Shown: positions 9,481 through 21,400, counted from the stretch's first letter. The stretch is DNA of 29,176 nt from Pelagophyceae sp. CCMP2097 (GCA_026770575.1 MU657164.1:796381-825556); one strand, 5' to 3'. Made by a program: numbers and translations. The notes: generated by a model not told the origin, from the letters alone.

Positions 9481-9830
9481 TGCGGCCGTAGAGGGTCGAC
9501 GAGGACTGCCTAGGTCGTAGAGGACGGTCTAGGACGGTCTCGGACCGTCTAGGGCCGTAGACGACGATGCTGGACCGAAGACGACCGTAGAGGGCCACAC
9601 GGGACCGTCGGTACAGGACCGACCGTCTCATAGCGTCTCGGATCGGCTCGGACGTCTCCGGGCCGTCTCGGACCGTACGGGGCCGTAGAGGGCCGTATGG
9701 GGCGTTGAAGACCGTCGATGACCGTATCGGTCTGTACAGCACGTCTCCGGGCCATCTCGGACTGTACCGGGGCTGTCGGGCCGTAGACGAGGGTCGATGC
9801 CACGAGGCCATATTTTGGGAGAGTGCGGAT
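9480..9830. repeat. Degenerate tandem array, CCGTAGAGGGCCGT type
   Basis: Short-period array whose units are variants of GGACCGTCTAGGGCCGTAGA. Low complexity on both strands, no gene. Confidence 0.7.
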
Positions 9831-9839
9831 CCCAGAATC

Positions 9840-10260
9840 CAATGCCACGACAAGAAAGGTACGTACCGACACAGTTCGTCGACGTTTCTGGAACACTGCC
9901 CGAGCCTCGAAATCGCGAGCTGCACGTGCCGCGGCCCAAGCGTCAACGCAAGGTCGAGGCCCAAAAGGAGAGCAAGTCCGACCCGAAACCGTCGAAAGAA
10001 TGCCACAAAGTCCCACTAACACGCCGACGCACGCCGCTCGAAACCGCGCCGTGTCGTTGCGCCGCGACTTTCGGTACGACTGGGCGATCGCCTCCTGTGC
10101 GGGTTTTCCGCGCGTCCACGTACAATGCCGCCCCGAATCGTTGTCGAACCCCAGCAAGAGTGGACGCGCGGCGAGTTTGGCCTGCGGGGCGCCGACGTGG
10201 CGCGCGAGGTGCGTCGTGAGGTTTTTATTGTGGTACTGTTCGTAAGGAAGACACCTGCCA
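9840..10260. other. Unique-sequence island between arrays, possible exons
   Basis: Non-repetitive. Both strands offer exon-like reads. Minus: an exon 10125-10183 region (AKLAARPLLLGFDNDSGRH) between CCGCAG and GTACGT, then DRPVVPKVAAQRHGAVSSGV ... LLSFWASTLR with a stop near 9950. Plus: PPRIVVEPQQEWTRGEFGLR followed by ADVARE and GTGCGT near 10208, and a Lys/Arg-rich read from about 9880. GTACGTAC at the left edge is a palindrome and mimics a donor on either strand. I cannot choose the strand. Confidence 0.3.
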
Positions 10261-10329
10261 TATTTTGTCATCCGTCCAACCCCCCCCATCTGGGATCCCG
10301 CGGTTGCCGTGGGATTGGCCCAAAGATAC

Positions 10330-10800
10330 GAGGGCCCCTGCGACACCGGGTCCCGTAACAGAGGGACCTTTGGCAGACGAGGTCCCTCTGGAGAGAGGTC
10401 CACATGCCCCGGGGCCCGCGTGCCGAAAGGGGTCCCTGTGACACAGGTCCCCTCGCCCAGGTAGATAGGTCCCTGTGACCTTGACAAGGACCCGAGGTTC
10501 CTTAAAGATTTTCCAACGACAAGATCCCCGAGACGTTTCCCGCGACGAGGCCCGTCGCAAGGTCCCTGTGACAAGGTCCTATGGCAAGGTGTGGCAAGGT
10601 GAAGACGTGGCTGCGACGAGGTCCCGCGACAAATTTCCCGTGACAGAGGTCCCGTCAAGGTCCCTGACGAAATCCCCGTGGCACGGTCCCGGTGGCTATG
10701 TGACACGGGCCCCGTGGCAAGGTCCTTTGACGAGGGCTCTCTCAGACGCCGTCCCCGTGACGAGGTGACGAGATCACTTTGACGAGGTCCCTTTGGTTCT
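10330..10800. repeat. Tandem array, GACAAGGTCCCTGT type
   Basis: Irregular array of about 14-20-bp units around GACAAGGTCCC. The same unit type returns at 11260-11650, split by an island near 11030-11230. Confidence 0.7.
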
Positions 10801-11078
10801 TGCGAAAAGTCTCCGTGGCAAGGCTGCTGCGAGAGGTAGCTGGGGCCGTTTCTGGGGCAGTCGAAGTTTCGTAGAACGGACCATTCCGCACCGGGCCGTC
10901 TCCGGGCCCGTCGACCGGGCCTGCTCCCGAAACCGATAGGGACCTCTGGCGACAGAGTCTCCAGGCCCGCTTCCGGGGCCGTCTCCGAAACCATCGATCG
11001 GGACCCTCTCTAGAGGGACCGTCTCTATCGATGTCAGCATGGACATTAGACGATGCAATATCCATGTAGGAATTCCTA

Positions 11079-11167
11079 CGCGGAATTTTCGCATAAAAAA
11101 GTGCGGGTCGAGCATTTCCAGCTGCTCCAGCATCCGCCGGCAGTGCGCGCCCAGTATGGCCGCGCGG
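11079..11167 (-). CDS. Candidate internal exon, unknown protein
   Basis: After the acceptor GTCGATAG the minus strand reads RAAILGAHCRRMLEQLEMLD then PHFFMRKFR, ending at a GTAGGA donor. The AG|G acceptor and G/C-ending codons match the confirmed kinase exons. It sits alone in unique sequence between tandem arrays. It could join the minus-strand candidates at about 10183 (phases are compatible), but the protein is not recognised. Confidence 0.35.
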
Positions 11168-11249
11168 CCTATCGACATTTTTGGGTATCTTGGGGGGTAT
11201 TTTGGGGGTATTTCGCACTCAATGCGACGATTTCAAAGGTTTCGACAAA

Positions 11250-11660
11250 AGACCCCATGGCGACGTCCCCGTGGCAAGGCAAACCGTGACAACGTCCCCG
11301 CGAAAGAGAGCGCTGCGACAAGAACCCGATAGCAAGACTCCCGGAGGTCCATATGGCAAGGTCCCTGTGACAAGGTCCCTGTGTCGAGGGGGCTGTAACA
11401 AGAACCCTGTCACAAGGTCCCTGTGACAAAAAAAACGTGACAAGGTCCCTACGTCAAGGGGCCTGTAACAAGGTCCAGTAACAAGGCCCCTATGACGAGA
11501 TTTCCGTGACAAGGTCCCTATGACGAGGTCGCTAGAACGACGTCGCCGTGACAAGATCCCCATGCCAAGGTCCCCGTGACAAAGAAAAACTTGACAAGGT
11601 CCCTATAGCAAGGGCTTTGTAACAAGAACTCTGTCACAAGGTTCGCACCCGCCGAGAGGG
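11250..11660. repeat. Tandem array, ACAAGGTCCCTGTG type
   Basis: Second block of the array seen at 10330-10800. Units vary around TGACAAGGTCCCTATGACGAGG. No coding signal. Confidence 0.75.
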
Positions 11661-11744
11661 GCCCCGTTCCATCGGGTTCGTCTCATAGACGATTTAAGGC
11701 TCCAAAAGAACCTACTCGAGACCGAAGGAGGGCCTTTCTCCCCG

Positions 11745-11924
11745 GACCCGTTTCCGGAAACCCGGGTTTGCGCGTTTTGGTCGACCCGTCTTTGAGTGGG
11801 TTTGGCCGTGGCCCGAACCCGAACCCGACCTCTCGAAGTCGGGTTTGGTCGGTCGACAAACCCGCGACCCTTTGGGTTCGGCACAGATCGAAAACCCGAC
11901 CCGAAGGCACCGTCGCTGCTCCTG
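11745..11924 (+). repeat. Dispersed GGGTTTG-rich element, copy 1
   Basis: Member of a family also found at 16304-16513, 17452-17658 and (inverted) 24332-24542, plus a partial inverted copy near 23648-23705. Shared blocks are GCGCGTTTTGG, GGCCGTGGCCCGAACCCGAC and CCCTTTGGGTTCGGCAC. The right end CCGTCGCTGCTCCTG matches the terminal inverted repeat of the best-preserved copy. Confidence 0.7.
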
Positions 11925-11939
11925 GCTGTACGGTGCCGC

Positions 11940-13000
11940 CACGAGTGTTTGAGAGTTAGGCCCTTGTAAGGCCTCTTTGGCGGCCACATGCACGGCCTCT
12001 GCGCGGTCGCTTGCGAGGCCTCTTTTGAAGGGCCCTTTAAAAGCCCGGAAGGACGGGCCCCTGCAAGGCCTCTTCGAATTGGCTCGCACAGCTCCAGCGG
12101 CGAGAGTTGCCTTCTTGAGGGGCTGACTCGAGGAGCCATCCAAAGATTTCGAGGCGTCGTCTCAAGGGGCCGGCACGAGGGGCTTTCTCGAAGGGCCGTT
12201 CAAAGGCACCGTTTCGAGGGGCCTTCTCAAAGGGCTTTTTCGAGGCAACATCTCATGCGCCGTCTCGAGCGGCCGTCTTGAGGCGCCGTTTCGATGGACC
12301 GCCTCAAGGGGCCCTCTCGAGGGGCCGTTCAAAGGCGCCGTTTCGAGGGACCGTTTCGAGGGACCGTTTCGAGGGACCGTCTCGAAGGATCGTCTAAAGG
12401 GGCTGTTTCGAGGGGCCGTTTCGAGGGGTCGTCTCGTAGGGCCATCTGACAGAGGGGCCGTTTCGAGGGGCCCTTCGAGAGGCCGGCGAGAAAGGCCTCT
12501 CAAGGGGCCGTCTAAAGGCGCCGTTTCGAGGGACCGTCTCGAGGGGCCAACAAGAGGGGCCTTCTCGAGGCGCCGTCTCGAGGGACCGTATAAAGGGACC
12601 GTTTCGAGGGGCCTTCTCGAGGGGCGTTCAAGGGCCCTTGAAAAGCTTTCTTGGCGGGCCCCTGCAGAGGCCTCATTGGCGGTCACTTACGCGGCCTCTG
12701 TGCGGTCACTTGCGAGGCCTCTTGGACGGCCCCTTGAAAAGCTCTCCGGGCGCGCTTCTGTAAGGCCTCTTTTTAGGCCACTTACAAGGCCTTTGCACGG
12801 TCGCTTGCAAGGCCTCTTTTCAAGGGCCCGCCCGAGCGACCGTCCGAGCGGCCGTCCTTCTGGCCCGTCCTTCTGGCCCGTCGATGCCGCAGTCGAAGGG
12901 CCGGCAGCCGAGTTACATTCCAAAAGACCGTCTCCGGGCCCGCCGATCGAAGCGATTGTCGCAGAGGGCCCGTCTTTGGGACTGTCCTACTAAGGAAATG
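11940..13000. repeat. Composite repeat block with TCGAGGGGCCGT tandem array
   Basis: 11950-12110 and 12640-12830 are GGCCTCTTGCACGGTCACTTGC / AAGGGCCCTTGAAAAG-type blocks, also seen at 16540-16720 and (inverted) 24180-24300. Between them, 12120-12640 is a tandem array of 14-15-bp units TCGAGGGGCCGTTT. No gene. Confidence 0.75.
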
Positions 13001-13570
13001 TCCAAGGAACATTCCATTTCAGAGGCCCGAAATCCATTTTCGAGGGCCGCTTTCGTAACCGCATTCGGCTCGTCGATACCCCCAATAGTCAATAGTAGGG
13101 ACAGACTGTCCTAATTTAGTACGCTCTCCAATTTGGTACGCTTTCGCTATTTTTAGCGCCGGGCAGGCTGTACTTTGGATCGGGGCCCGGGATGATAGTC
13201 TCTACGAGCTGCCCAAATTTCAGGATCGCCCGAGGGCTGGTTGAACCAGCCACCAACCCGCTAGTGCAGAATCTTCATCGATAGGCTCCCCTCCCCGCCA
13301 GAGGCCCAAACTGCCGCGCGCCGCCGGCGGCCGACCGGCGGCCGACGCTGCCTCTATGTAGCAGAATTGCTGTGAATTTGTGTGACGATGACTCGGGGTG
13401 ACGAGGCGTTGGTGTGACGAAGACTCGGGGGCCTCGTTCGTCGCCCCATTGAGTTACGTGGGTGCGTCGCCGCATTATTACGTGAGTGCGTCCGGCCCAG
13501 GGCCCGCCGCCCTCGCGTGCGCCGGCGCGGCCGCGCGCGCGCGGGCGGGGAAAAACGCTGCCGCCGCGGG
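13000..13570. other. No gene called
   Basis: Transition from arrays to ordinary GC-rich sequence. Contains a small hairpin CGCTA-TTTT-TAGCG near 13146. It should include the 3' flank of the minus-strand exon ending at 13571, but I see no clear polyadenylation signal. Confidence 0.3.
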
Positions 13571-13693
13571 TCAGCTCCCGGGGCCGTCGCGCGCCGCGCT
13601 GTACGCCTCTGGCCGGAGCTGGTGCTTCTTGGCCTCGTAGTTGGCCGACAAGGCGCGCGCGAACTCGAGCGAGAGCGAACCGTCGGGTAGAGC
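13571..13693 (-). CDS. Candidate 3'-terminal exon
   Basis: After GCTCGCAG the minus strand reads ALPDGSLSLEFARALSANYE then AKKHQLRPEAYSAARDGPGS and a TGA at 13571-13573. Codons are strongly G/C-ending like those of the kinase. A second exon-like read lies upstream at about 13934-13790, after CCTTTAG (SARRSAAEALDELRRALQNL ... GEDLSAVKDHLESRRL). These probably form the end of the minus-strand kinase gene, but the donors linking them are not certain. Confidence 0.45.
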   Translation of the reverse strand, partial: ALPDGSLSLEFARALSANYEAKKHQLRPEAYSAARDGPGS

Positions 13694-14005
13694 CTGCGAG
13701 CGTCACGTGACACAGCGGAGATGGGGCCGTCTCGAGAGGCCGGCCTCCGGGAGCCCGCGGCAAGCCGAGGGCCCGGGGCCCAGAGGCGGCGGCTTTCGAG
13801 ATGATCTTTCACGGCAGAGAGGTCCTCTCCGGTTGGCCGGAGGCCTTTTTGGCGCGGATTGGATGCGTGGTCCAAATTCTGAAGCGCTCGCCTCAATTCA
13901 TCCAGCGCCTCGGCCGCCGACCGCCGCGCAGAGCCTAAAGGCCCGTCGAGGTGGTGCCTTTGCCGTGGCGGACGCGGGTTTTTGCCGCCGTGCGTGATGG
14001 CGTGC

Positions 14006-14305
14006 CTAGCGAGAGACGGTGAAGCGCTTTCCCGCAGAAATGACCGCTGGCCCGCCTTGGCACCTTGCCGCGGCGGCGATGGCCGGGGCGACGACTCCGC
14101 GGAAGCAGGCGGAGTTTGGGAACGTTTGATTTGATGTTGTAGCCGGCGAAGGCGGCGTCGTTTGCGGCGTTAGCGGCACCGAGGCCGAGGCCTGCGGCGA
14201 TTCGGCCGCGGGGCCGCTTGGCGTGGGCGGCGCCTGCGCCGTGTTTTGGTGCGGTGTGTTGCGCGCGCCGGCACCAAAGTCGATAGATGCCCACGAAGAG
14301 GTTTC
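14006..14305 (-). CDS. Candidate exon, Pro/Ser/Thr-rich region of the kinase tail
   Basis: After CTGTGCTCAG the minus strand stays open for 99 codons: ETSSWASIDFGAGARNTPHQ, then a Pro/Ser/Ala/Thr-rich stretch (LTPQTTPPSPATTSNQTFPN) to a TAG at 14006-14008. GC-ending codons are frequent. Phase fits the end of exon 12 of the kinase (phase 0). The true 3' boundary may be an internal donor, for example GTGCCG at 14274. Confidence 0.4.
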   Translation of the reverse strand, partial: ETSSWASIDFGAGARNTPHQNTAQAPPTPSGPAAESPQASASVPLTPQTTPPSPATTSNQTFPNSACFRGVVAPAIAAAARCQGGPAVISAGKRFTVSR

Positions 14306-14329
14306 CTGAGCACAGAGGCTCAATTGCAT

Positions 14330-15120
14330 AGGCTCTCGTTGGATAGATAGCTTGGTTGCACAGAGGGTCTCGTACAGAGGGTCTCGTAGAGAGGCTCTCG
14401 TTGCACCGGAACTCTATGAATGAGGCGCTTTGTGGAGATGCCCTCGTGCAGAGGCCCTCTGTACGAGCGCCTGAAAGGCCCGCGTACGGAAGCACAGAGG
14501 GCCTCGTACAGAGGCCCTTCCTGTCGACATGGGATTCTTCCCAGGCGGCCTTTGGCACCTCCGCGCCTCCGCAGGGGCCCTCGAGGGCCTCGTTTTGGAG
14601 CCCTCTTGTACAGAGGGCATCGTTCGTTGCACAGAGGCCCTTTGTACCAGAGGCCTTCTTGTACAAGACCCTCTTAAGGCTCTCGTGCAGAGGCTCTCGT
14701 TCCGTAGAGGCTCTCTTGCAGAGGCCCTTCGTACGAGAGCCCTCTGCACGAGAGCCCTCTGTACGAGAGCCTCAATGGCCGGTGTACAGAAGCCGCCGTA
14801 CAGAAGACCTCGTAGAGAGGGCCTGGGACAAAGGCCTTCGTACACCGGCCCGTGCACAAGGGCCGGTGTACAGAGGTACTCGTTGCACAGAGGTGCTCGT
14901 TGCACAGAGGCCCTCGTACAGACCCTCGTGCAGAGGCCCTCGTACAGAAACCCTCGTACAGGGGCTCTCATGCAGAGGCCCTCGTGGCACAGAGGCCCTC
15001 GTGGCACAGAGGCCCTTGTGGCACATCGGGCCTCGTATATAAGCCCTTTGTACGAGCGCCTCAAAGGCCTTCGTACGGGAGCCGTCGTAGAGAGAGGCTC
15101 TCGTAGAGGCGCTCTTATAC
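14330..15120. repeat. Tandem array, CAGAGGCCCTCGTA type, in kinase intron 12
   Basis: About 50 degenerate 14-19-bp units such as GCACAGAGGCCCTCGTACAG. It lies between kinase exon 12 (15242) and the candidate exon at 14305, so it appears intronic. The long ORFs across it on both strands reflect a stop-poor unit, not genes. Confidence 0.75.
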
Positions 15121-15241
15121 AGAGGCCCCGGTCTCCGGCCGGGTCTTGGACTTGGACCGCCGGTTCCCTTGGGCGCCAAAGGCATCGCCTCGATCTGATC
15201 CGGGGCAGGTTTTGCCCGGAGCCTTTCCTTGGGCCGGTTGC

Positions 15242-15417
15242 CTTCTCGGGAGCCCTTTGGAAGGCCGTCTCTGGATGAGTGGCGCCTTCCACCGCCAAAT
15301 CAAGCTCCAGAGCCGACAGAGTCCAAGCCCCGAGCGGCACAACCACTTCAAACTCGTCGGCGGCCCCTCTGGCACAAGTTTTTTCAAAAGCGCTCCCATC
15401 GTCGTTTTCAATTGCGC
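15242..15417 (-). CDS. Kinase exon 12 (probable): C-terminal tail
   Basis: Acceptor GAACTAAG, in a duplicated 18-bp segment. Encodes [40 protein letters not shown] and [18 protein letters not shown], then GCAACC, the same hexamer as the unusual donor of intron 4. Phases fit on both sides. Domain unknown. Confidence 0.5.
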
Positions 15418-18400
15418 CTTAGTTCTGAAGCATGTTGCGCCTTAGTTCTGAAAAACGTTTCAAATGCGATGGCAACGCACCTCGGAAACTTGCGTCGCGC
15501 GCAAACTCCGCGTCGCCGCCGCCAACCCCGCCCTAGCGCAGCGTCGGCCCGGGGCGCAAGAGGGGACCGGAAGAGGAACAAGCGCGTTTCTGCGCCGCGC
15601 GAAAGATGTCACAATTCGAAAAGGCCAGGAGAGGCGCCACGCTCAAACACGCACCCCACCGAACCGTTCATCTCGATGCGCCGCCGCGCCAAAACGCACA
15701 GCTGCGCCTGCGCCTGAGGCGAGCGTGGGGCGGCGCGCCGCGAAGCAAAGGCCCAAGGGTCCCTTTTTCCGACAAGTCGCACCACCCCGCCACTTTTTCA
15801 TACCCGACAAACCTGCGCCTTTCGAGGCGGTGCCGGACGCACCGCGCTCGCGTCGGCGGCGGTCAGGAACCTATTTGTGGATGCGTGGGGCGATTGCGTG
15901 CTTCAGATGCACCCTGGGACACTCGGCCTTTTCCGAAAATTCGGCCTTTTTCCGAAAATACGCTTTCCTTTCCCCAAGCGGCCCTCGGGTTTGTTTGCCA
16001 AGCCACTTTCCAAACACTGGCCGTGCGCGGGTCCGATTCCAGCTCCTTGGCGCTCGGGCGCATCGACGAGTCCTTGTGCAGGCAGCGCTGGACAAAGGCC
16101 TTGAATGCGGGGGAGAAAGGGCCGGTGAGCCTAGTGCGGCACTCGCGCGGCACTCGAGGCAAAGTGCAAACTGCACCAAAGGCCGAGTCTCAAAAGGTGA
16201 GGGGCAGTCTCGGAACAAGGCTCTCGAGGGCCCCTTTTCGACGTCCCGGCCGAAGGACCACGTCTCCGGTGCGCAGGCTCTCCGGGGACCGACTCGCTGG
16301 GGGCAGGAGTAGCGACGGGCTCGGGTTTGCCCTGAAGACCCGAAATGCCGGGTTTGCCGGGTTTGTGCTTTTTGGCCTTCCCCGTCGACCCGCGGGACTG
16401 GCCATGGCCCGAACCCGACCTCTCGAAGACGGGTTTGGTCGTTTGACAAACCCGCGGCCCTTTGGGTTTGGCACGAATTGAAAACTCGAAAACACCGCCG
16501 CCACCGGGTCCTCGACAGTACGGACCCCGTCGAGGCCTCTTCAGCGGCAACTTGCCTGGCCTCTGCACGGTCACTCATAATGCCTCTTGGGCGGCCTCTT
16601 TCAAGGGCCCTTGAAGAGCCCTCCGGACGGGCCCCTGCAAGGCCTCTTTCACGGCAACTTGCGAGGCCTCTGCGCGGTCACTTGCGAGGCCTTTTTCAAG
16701 AGCCTTCTGAAGCCTCCACGCAGGGTTCCTTGCAAGAGACCGGGCATTGACTCCGAGGGCCCGTCAGAGCGACCATCCGAGGGCCCGTCCAGGGGACGTC
16801 GCAGAGGGGCCACAGTCGAGGGGGCGGCAGCCGAGTGACCGTCCAAGTGGCCCTCGAGAAGTTGCCGTCAAGCGACCGTCGCAGAGGGCCCGTCTCCAGG
16901 GCCGTCCAAGGAACTGTCCAAAGAAACTGTCCAAGGGACCGCCCAAGCGACCGTCCGAAGGACAGTCCGAGCCTCTCGGGGGACTGTCTCAAGGCGTCGT
17001 TTTGAATGGCCATCGAAAGGGTCGTCTCGAGGGGTCGTCTCGAGGGGTCGCCTCGAGGGGCCGCCTCGAGGGGCCGTCACGAGGGGCCGTTACGAAGGGT
17101 CGTCTCGAGGGGCCGTTCCGAGGGGCCGTCTCAAGAGGCCGTCTCGAGGAGCCGTATCGAGGGGCCTTTTCGAATGGCCGCCTCCATGGGCCGTCTCGAG
17201 GGGCCGGAGAGAGGAGCCTTCTCGAGGTGCCATTTCGAGGTGCCGTCTCAAGGCGCCGATTCGAATGGCCATCTCCAGGGCCCGTTTCCAGGGGCCTTCT
17301 CAAGGCGCCGTTCCGAGTAGCCGTTTCATAGCACCGTCTCGAGGAGCCGTCTCAAAGCGCTGTTTCGAACGGCCGTCGAAAGGAGCCGTCTCGAGGGGTC
17401 GTCTCCAGGGGCCATCGAAAGGGGCCGTCTCGAGGGCCCATCTCGAGGACCCGGAGATAGGGGCAGCGACGGGTTTGCCCTTCAACCCGCGGGTCGGGTT
17501 TGCCGGGCTTGCGCGTTTTGGCCGACCCCCCGTCTTTTGAGTGGGTCTGGCCGTGGCACAAACCCGACCCTTCGAAGACGGGACGTTTGACAAAGCCGCG
17601 ACCCTTTGGGTGCGGCACAAATGGAAAACCATACCCGAGTACACCGTCCCTGCTCCTGACTGGGGGACCAAACCGTCTCTCCGGGGACCAAACCGTCTCT
17701 TCCGAAGGGACATACCTTGGCGCGTCGTCCTTCGGGACGACGAACAAGACCTTCATCGGGTGGAGCGATGCGTGGGGCGGAGACCGCGTGGCGAGCTCGA
17801 TTAATGTAATCCCTATTTTCTATACGTTTCTCTACGTTTCAATAGAGTTTCTCGATTTCTCTCGGGATCTACATTTCCGCACCCGTCGACCAGACGTCGG
17901 CCTTGTCGGCGTATCGCGCTTGCGTGATCACCTCTGGGGCCATCCAGTACCTAGGTTTCTCTAGGTTTCTCTAGGGGTTTCTCTCGGATATCTCTAGGAT
18001 TTCTAGAGTCCCTTCAAAGAGACTGTCCAGAGGGGCCGTGTCTTCGAGCGACCTTGCAGAGGCCTCGTCCAGAGGACGCGTCTGGATTCACCGCCCAGAG
18101 GGGCCGTTGGGAGCATTTGGCCCGTTTGGAGGGGCCGTTGGGAGCCCCGGTGCGACGGTTTTGGTTCGCCGCTGGCAGGAACCTGTAAGGATCCCTTGCC
18201 AGGAACCGTGCGCGGCGGCTTGAAAGGGCCCGTAAGAGGCCTCTAAAGCGACATTGCATCGACCTTGATATATAGTGGCCCTCCCCTCCAAAAGGCCTTG
18301 CGAGAGCCACCATCAAAGGCCTCGGCGCGCTGGCCAAGGAACCGTGGCGGCTCGATAGGGCCCGTAAAAGAGGCCCCGCAAGATACCATTCAGAGGCCTT

Positions 18401-21400
18401 GCGAAGGGCCATCAAAGAGGTCTTGCAAGAGACGGCGCGGAAAGGCCGATGCCACGCGCCTCGCAAGCCTCGTTTCACATATTTCCGGCGCCGTCGAGGA
18501 ATGCATTGCCTCGTTGCAACGGTCCCTCGAAACGGCCACTTTCGACGCGTCTCGAGGGGCCGTCTCTCAGGGCCCCTTGGAGACGGCCACTCGGCCACTC
18601 TACAAGGCCCCTTGGGCGACGACTCAGACGCTTGAGACAGCCCCTCGATAAAGGCCCTTCGAGACGGCCACTCAAGGCGGCTCCTGGAACGGCCTCGAGA
18701 CGGCGCCTCGAGACGGCCACTACAAGGTCCCTTCAAAAACCCTTCAAGAACCCTTCAAAACCCCTTCAAAACCCCCTCGAGCTAGTCTCTCGAGAGGGCC
18801 TGTAAACGGCCCTTCGAGACGGCCCTTCGAGACGGCCCTTCGAAACGCTTGAGACGGCCCCTCGAAAAGGGCCCTTCGAGACGGCCACCCAAGGCGGCTC
18901 CTCCAACGGCGCCCCGAGAAGACCCCTCGAGATGACCCGACGAAACGGCGCCTTCAGATGGCCCCTCGAGACTTGGCCCCTCTCGCCGGGCCCTCGAGAG
19001 AGGCCCTCGAGACAATCCTTTTGAAGTGCCTTTGTGACGGCACCTTTTCGACGGTCTCTCGAATCGGCCACTTGGAATCGGCCACTTGGAATTCCACTCC
19101 AAATGCCCCCTTGAAAGACCCCTCGAGAGGGCCACTCGGCAAGGGACCTTGGAAAGGCTCTTCGACCAAGCCCCTCGCAAGGGTCCCTCGAAACGGTCCC
19201 GGAGACTCGGAGCGGCCCAAACGGTTCCTCGAAGCGTTTCCGCTTCGGCACTCACGGCGTCCCGACGAGCGACTGGCGCTTCGTCGTCGTGTCCGTGAGC
19301 TGCGTCGCGACGCCTGCGTGGATGGCGGTGGGGCCGGGCCGCGAGAAAGGAATGGGCACTTCGGGAGAAAACGCGCGCGACGGAACCGTATAAAACTGGA
19401 GAGCATGAAAAGTATCCATCTCCGCCTGGCCAAGCCCCAAACTTGCTCTGAAGCGGGGTCGATTTCCCAAACCCGAGGAACCGCGCAGGACTACATCGGG
19501 TCCCTTTGGTCCGTCTCGGGGCCGCAGGGGCCGCAGAGGATCCGAAGGGGCCGTCGAGGGTCCGCGGATGGTCCATGAAGGGCAGTCTCGGGTCGAGGGG
19601 GCGCGTACAGGGTCCAAGAGGACCCAAGAGGGTCAAACGGGACCGTCTAGGGCCCTCAGGGACTGTCGAGAGTCCCTTTGGACCGTCGAGGGCGCAGAAG
19701 GACCGCCGACGGCCCGTGCAGCGTCCAAAGTACCGTCGAGAGTCGTCGCGGTTCGGTCCGTAGAATCTCAATATATCCAATGGACTGATTCGGCCTGATT
19801 CGGACTGATTGGGATCCTTTTTGGGCCGTCGAGGGTCCAGCGAGACCGCCTTTGGGCCCGACGGGACCGCCGAGGGGGCCGCAGGGGCCGTCGAGGGCCC
19901 GATGGAACTGAGGTCCGTTTGGACAGTTTGTGCCGCAAGGGCAGTTTGGGTCCAAAGGAACCGCAGAGGGCCCTCGAGACTGTAGAGGGGCCCAATTCAC
20001 TCGAGGGCGCCCCAAAAGGACCGTCGAGGGCACACAAAGAGGGTCCAAGAGAGCGTTTCGGTAGACTGTCGAGGAGCCTCCGTGGAACGTCCCTCGGGGA
20101 CGTAGAGGGCCCGTAAGAGCCTTCCGAGGGCCGTCGAGGGCTCAATAGGACAATCCAAGGGGCCAGAGGGACTGCGTCGGGGGAGGGGCCGCAGAGCATC
20201 CAAGGGACCGTCCACACAGGGCCGTCGACGGGCATCGTGCAAGGGTCCCAAAAGGAAGCGGAGAGAGGCCACCGTAGAGGGGGCAGAAGGACCGCCGAGA
20301 GCCCCCAAAAGGATCGTTGACGGTCCAAAGGACTGCGTCGGGCCTCTTATGACTGTGGAGGGTGCCCAAGGACCAATAAAGGCCCCATAAAGACCGTCGA
20401 GGGCTTCAAAGGACGACCGCAGAGGGCCCCTTTGGGCCGCAGAGGGCCCGCGTTGACCGGAGAGCATGCAAGGGCCCGCCTCCCCGTAAAGACCCAATAC
20501 TACCCCCGCCTTGCCACGTACCAAAGTCGGCCAACTTGACTTCTCCTTGCAGCGAGACCAGAATGTTCTTCGCCTTCACGTCGCGATGCAGCTTCCGCTG
20601 CGCGTGCAAGTACACCAGCGCCTGAACTAAAGACACCGCCACGCCTAGAAGCGAAACATCGCGGAGGACCAATCGAAACCATGCGGGCAAGGAGGCAGAA
20701 CACCGGCGCATCCGGAGAATCGTCGGACCTCGAGCCGCCGGAACGGAATTCCGCTCCGATTCCGCCACCGTGCGCCGGAAGGGCGAAACTCCGTCGACTC
20801 GCACCAGTGTCACGAGGGAGGCGGCTGTAACGCGCCACATGTGTTTGAGGCCTTCAAGACGGTCTCTCGACGGTCCTCTCGACGGTCCTCTTGACGGCCC
20901 TCTTGACAGCATCGAGACCGCCTCGAAACGACCTCTAGACGTCTTGGTGGTTGTCGAAACAGGCTCGAGACGGCCCTCGAGACGGCCTCTTGACGGCCCT
21001 CGAGACGGCCTCTTGACGGCCCTCTTCACGTCATTGAGACGGTTCTGAAGACGGTGCTCGAGATGACCTCGGTCTTCAATCGACCTCGAGAATGTCCTCG
21101 AGACGGCCCTTTAGACGGTCTTAAGACGGCCCTCGAGGCGGCCTTTGAGAAGATCTTTCAGACGGCCTTTCAGACAGCTTTGAAGACGGTCCGATACGAC
21201 GGCAACGAGACGGTCCTTTAGACAGTCTTCGAGACGGTCTCTTGGCGGCCCTCTTGACGGCATCGAGACGGTTCTAAAGACGGTCCTCGTGACGGCCCTC
21301 GAGACGGTCTCAAAACGACCTCGAGACGGTCCTCGAGACTGTCCTCGAGACGGCCCTTGAGACGGTCCTCGAGACGGCCCTTCAAACGGTCTCTTGACGG

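Noticed and set aside
9549..10994. 481-codon minus-strand ORF
   Set aside because: It mostly crosses tandem arrays with a stop-poor unit. Only a central island looks like unique sequence, and splice signals there suggest short exons instead.
8800..13140. CRISPR or centromeric satellite interpretation of the arrays
   Set aside because: Units are short and degenerate, have no conserved spacers, and change family every few hundred bases, so neither a CRISPR array nor a uniform satellite fits.
14414..15346. 310-codon minus-strand and 249-codon plus-strand ORFs over the CAGAGGCCCTCGTA array
   Set aside because: Both strands are open because the repeat lacks stops. Translations are repetitive Arg/Pro/Leu strings. 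Only the 15242-15417 part is kept, as a probable kinase exon.
18014..18736. 240-codon minus-strand ORF
   Set aside because: Lies in kinase intron 8, with translations of degenerate repeats and no motifs.
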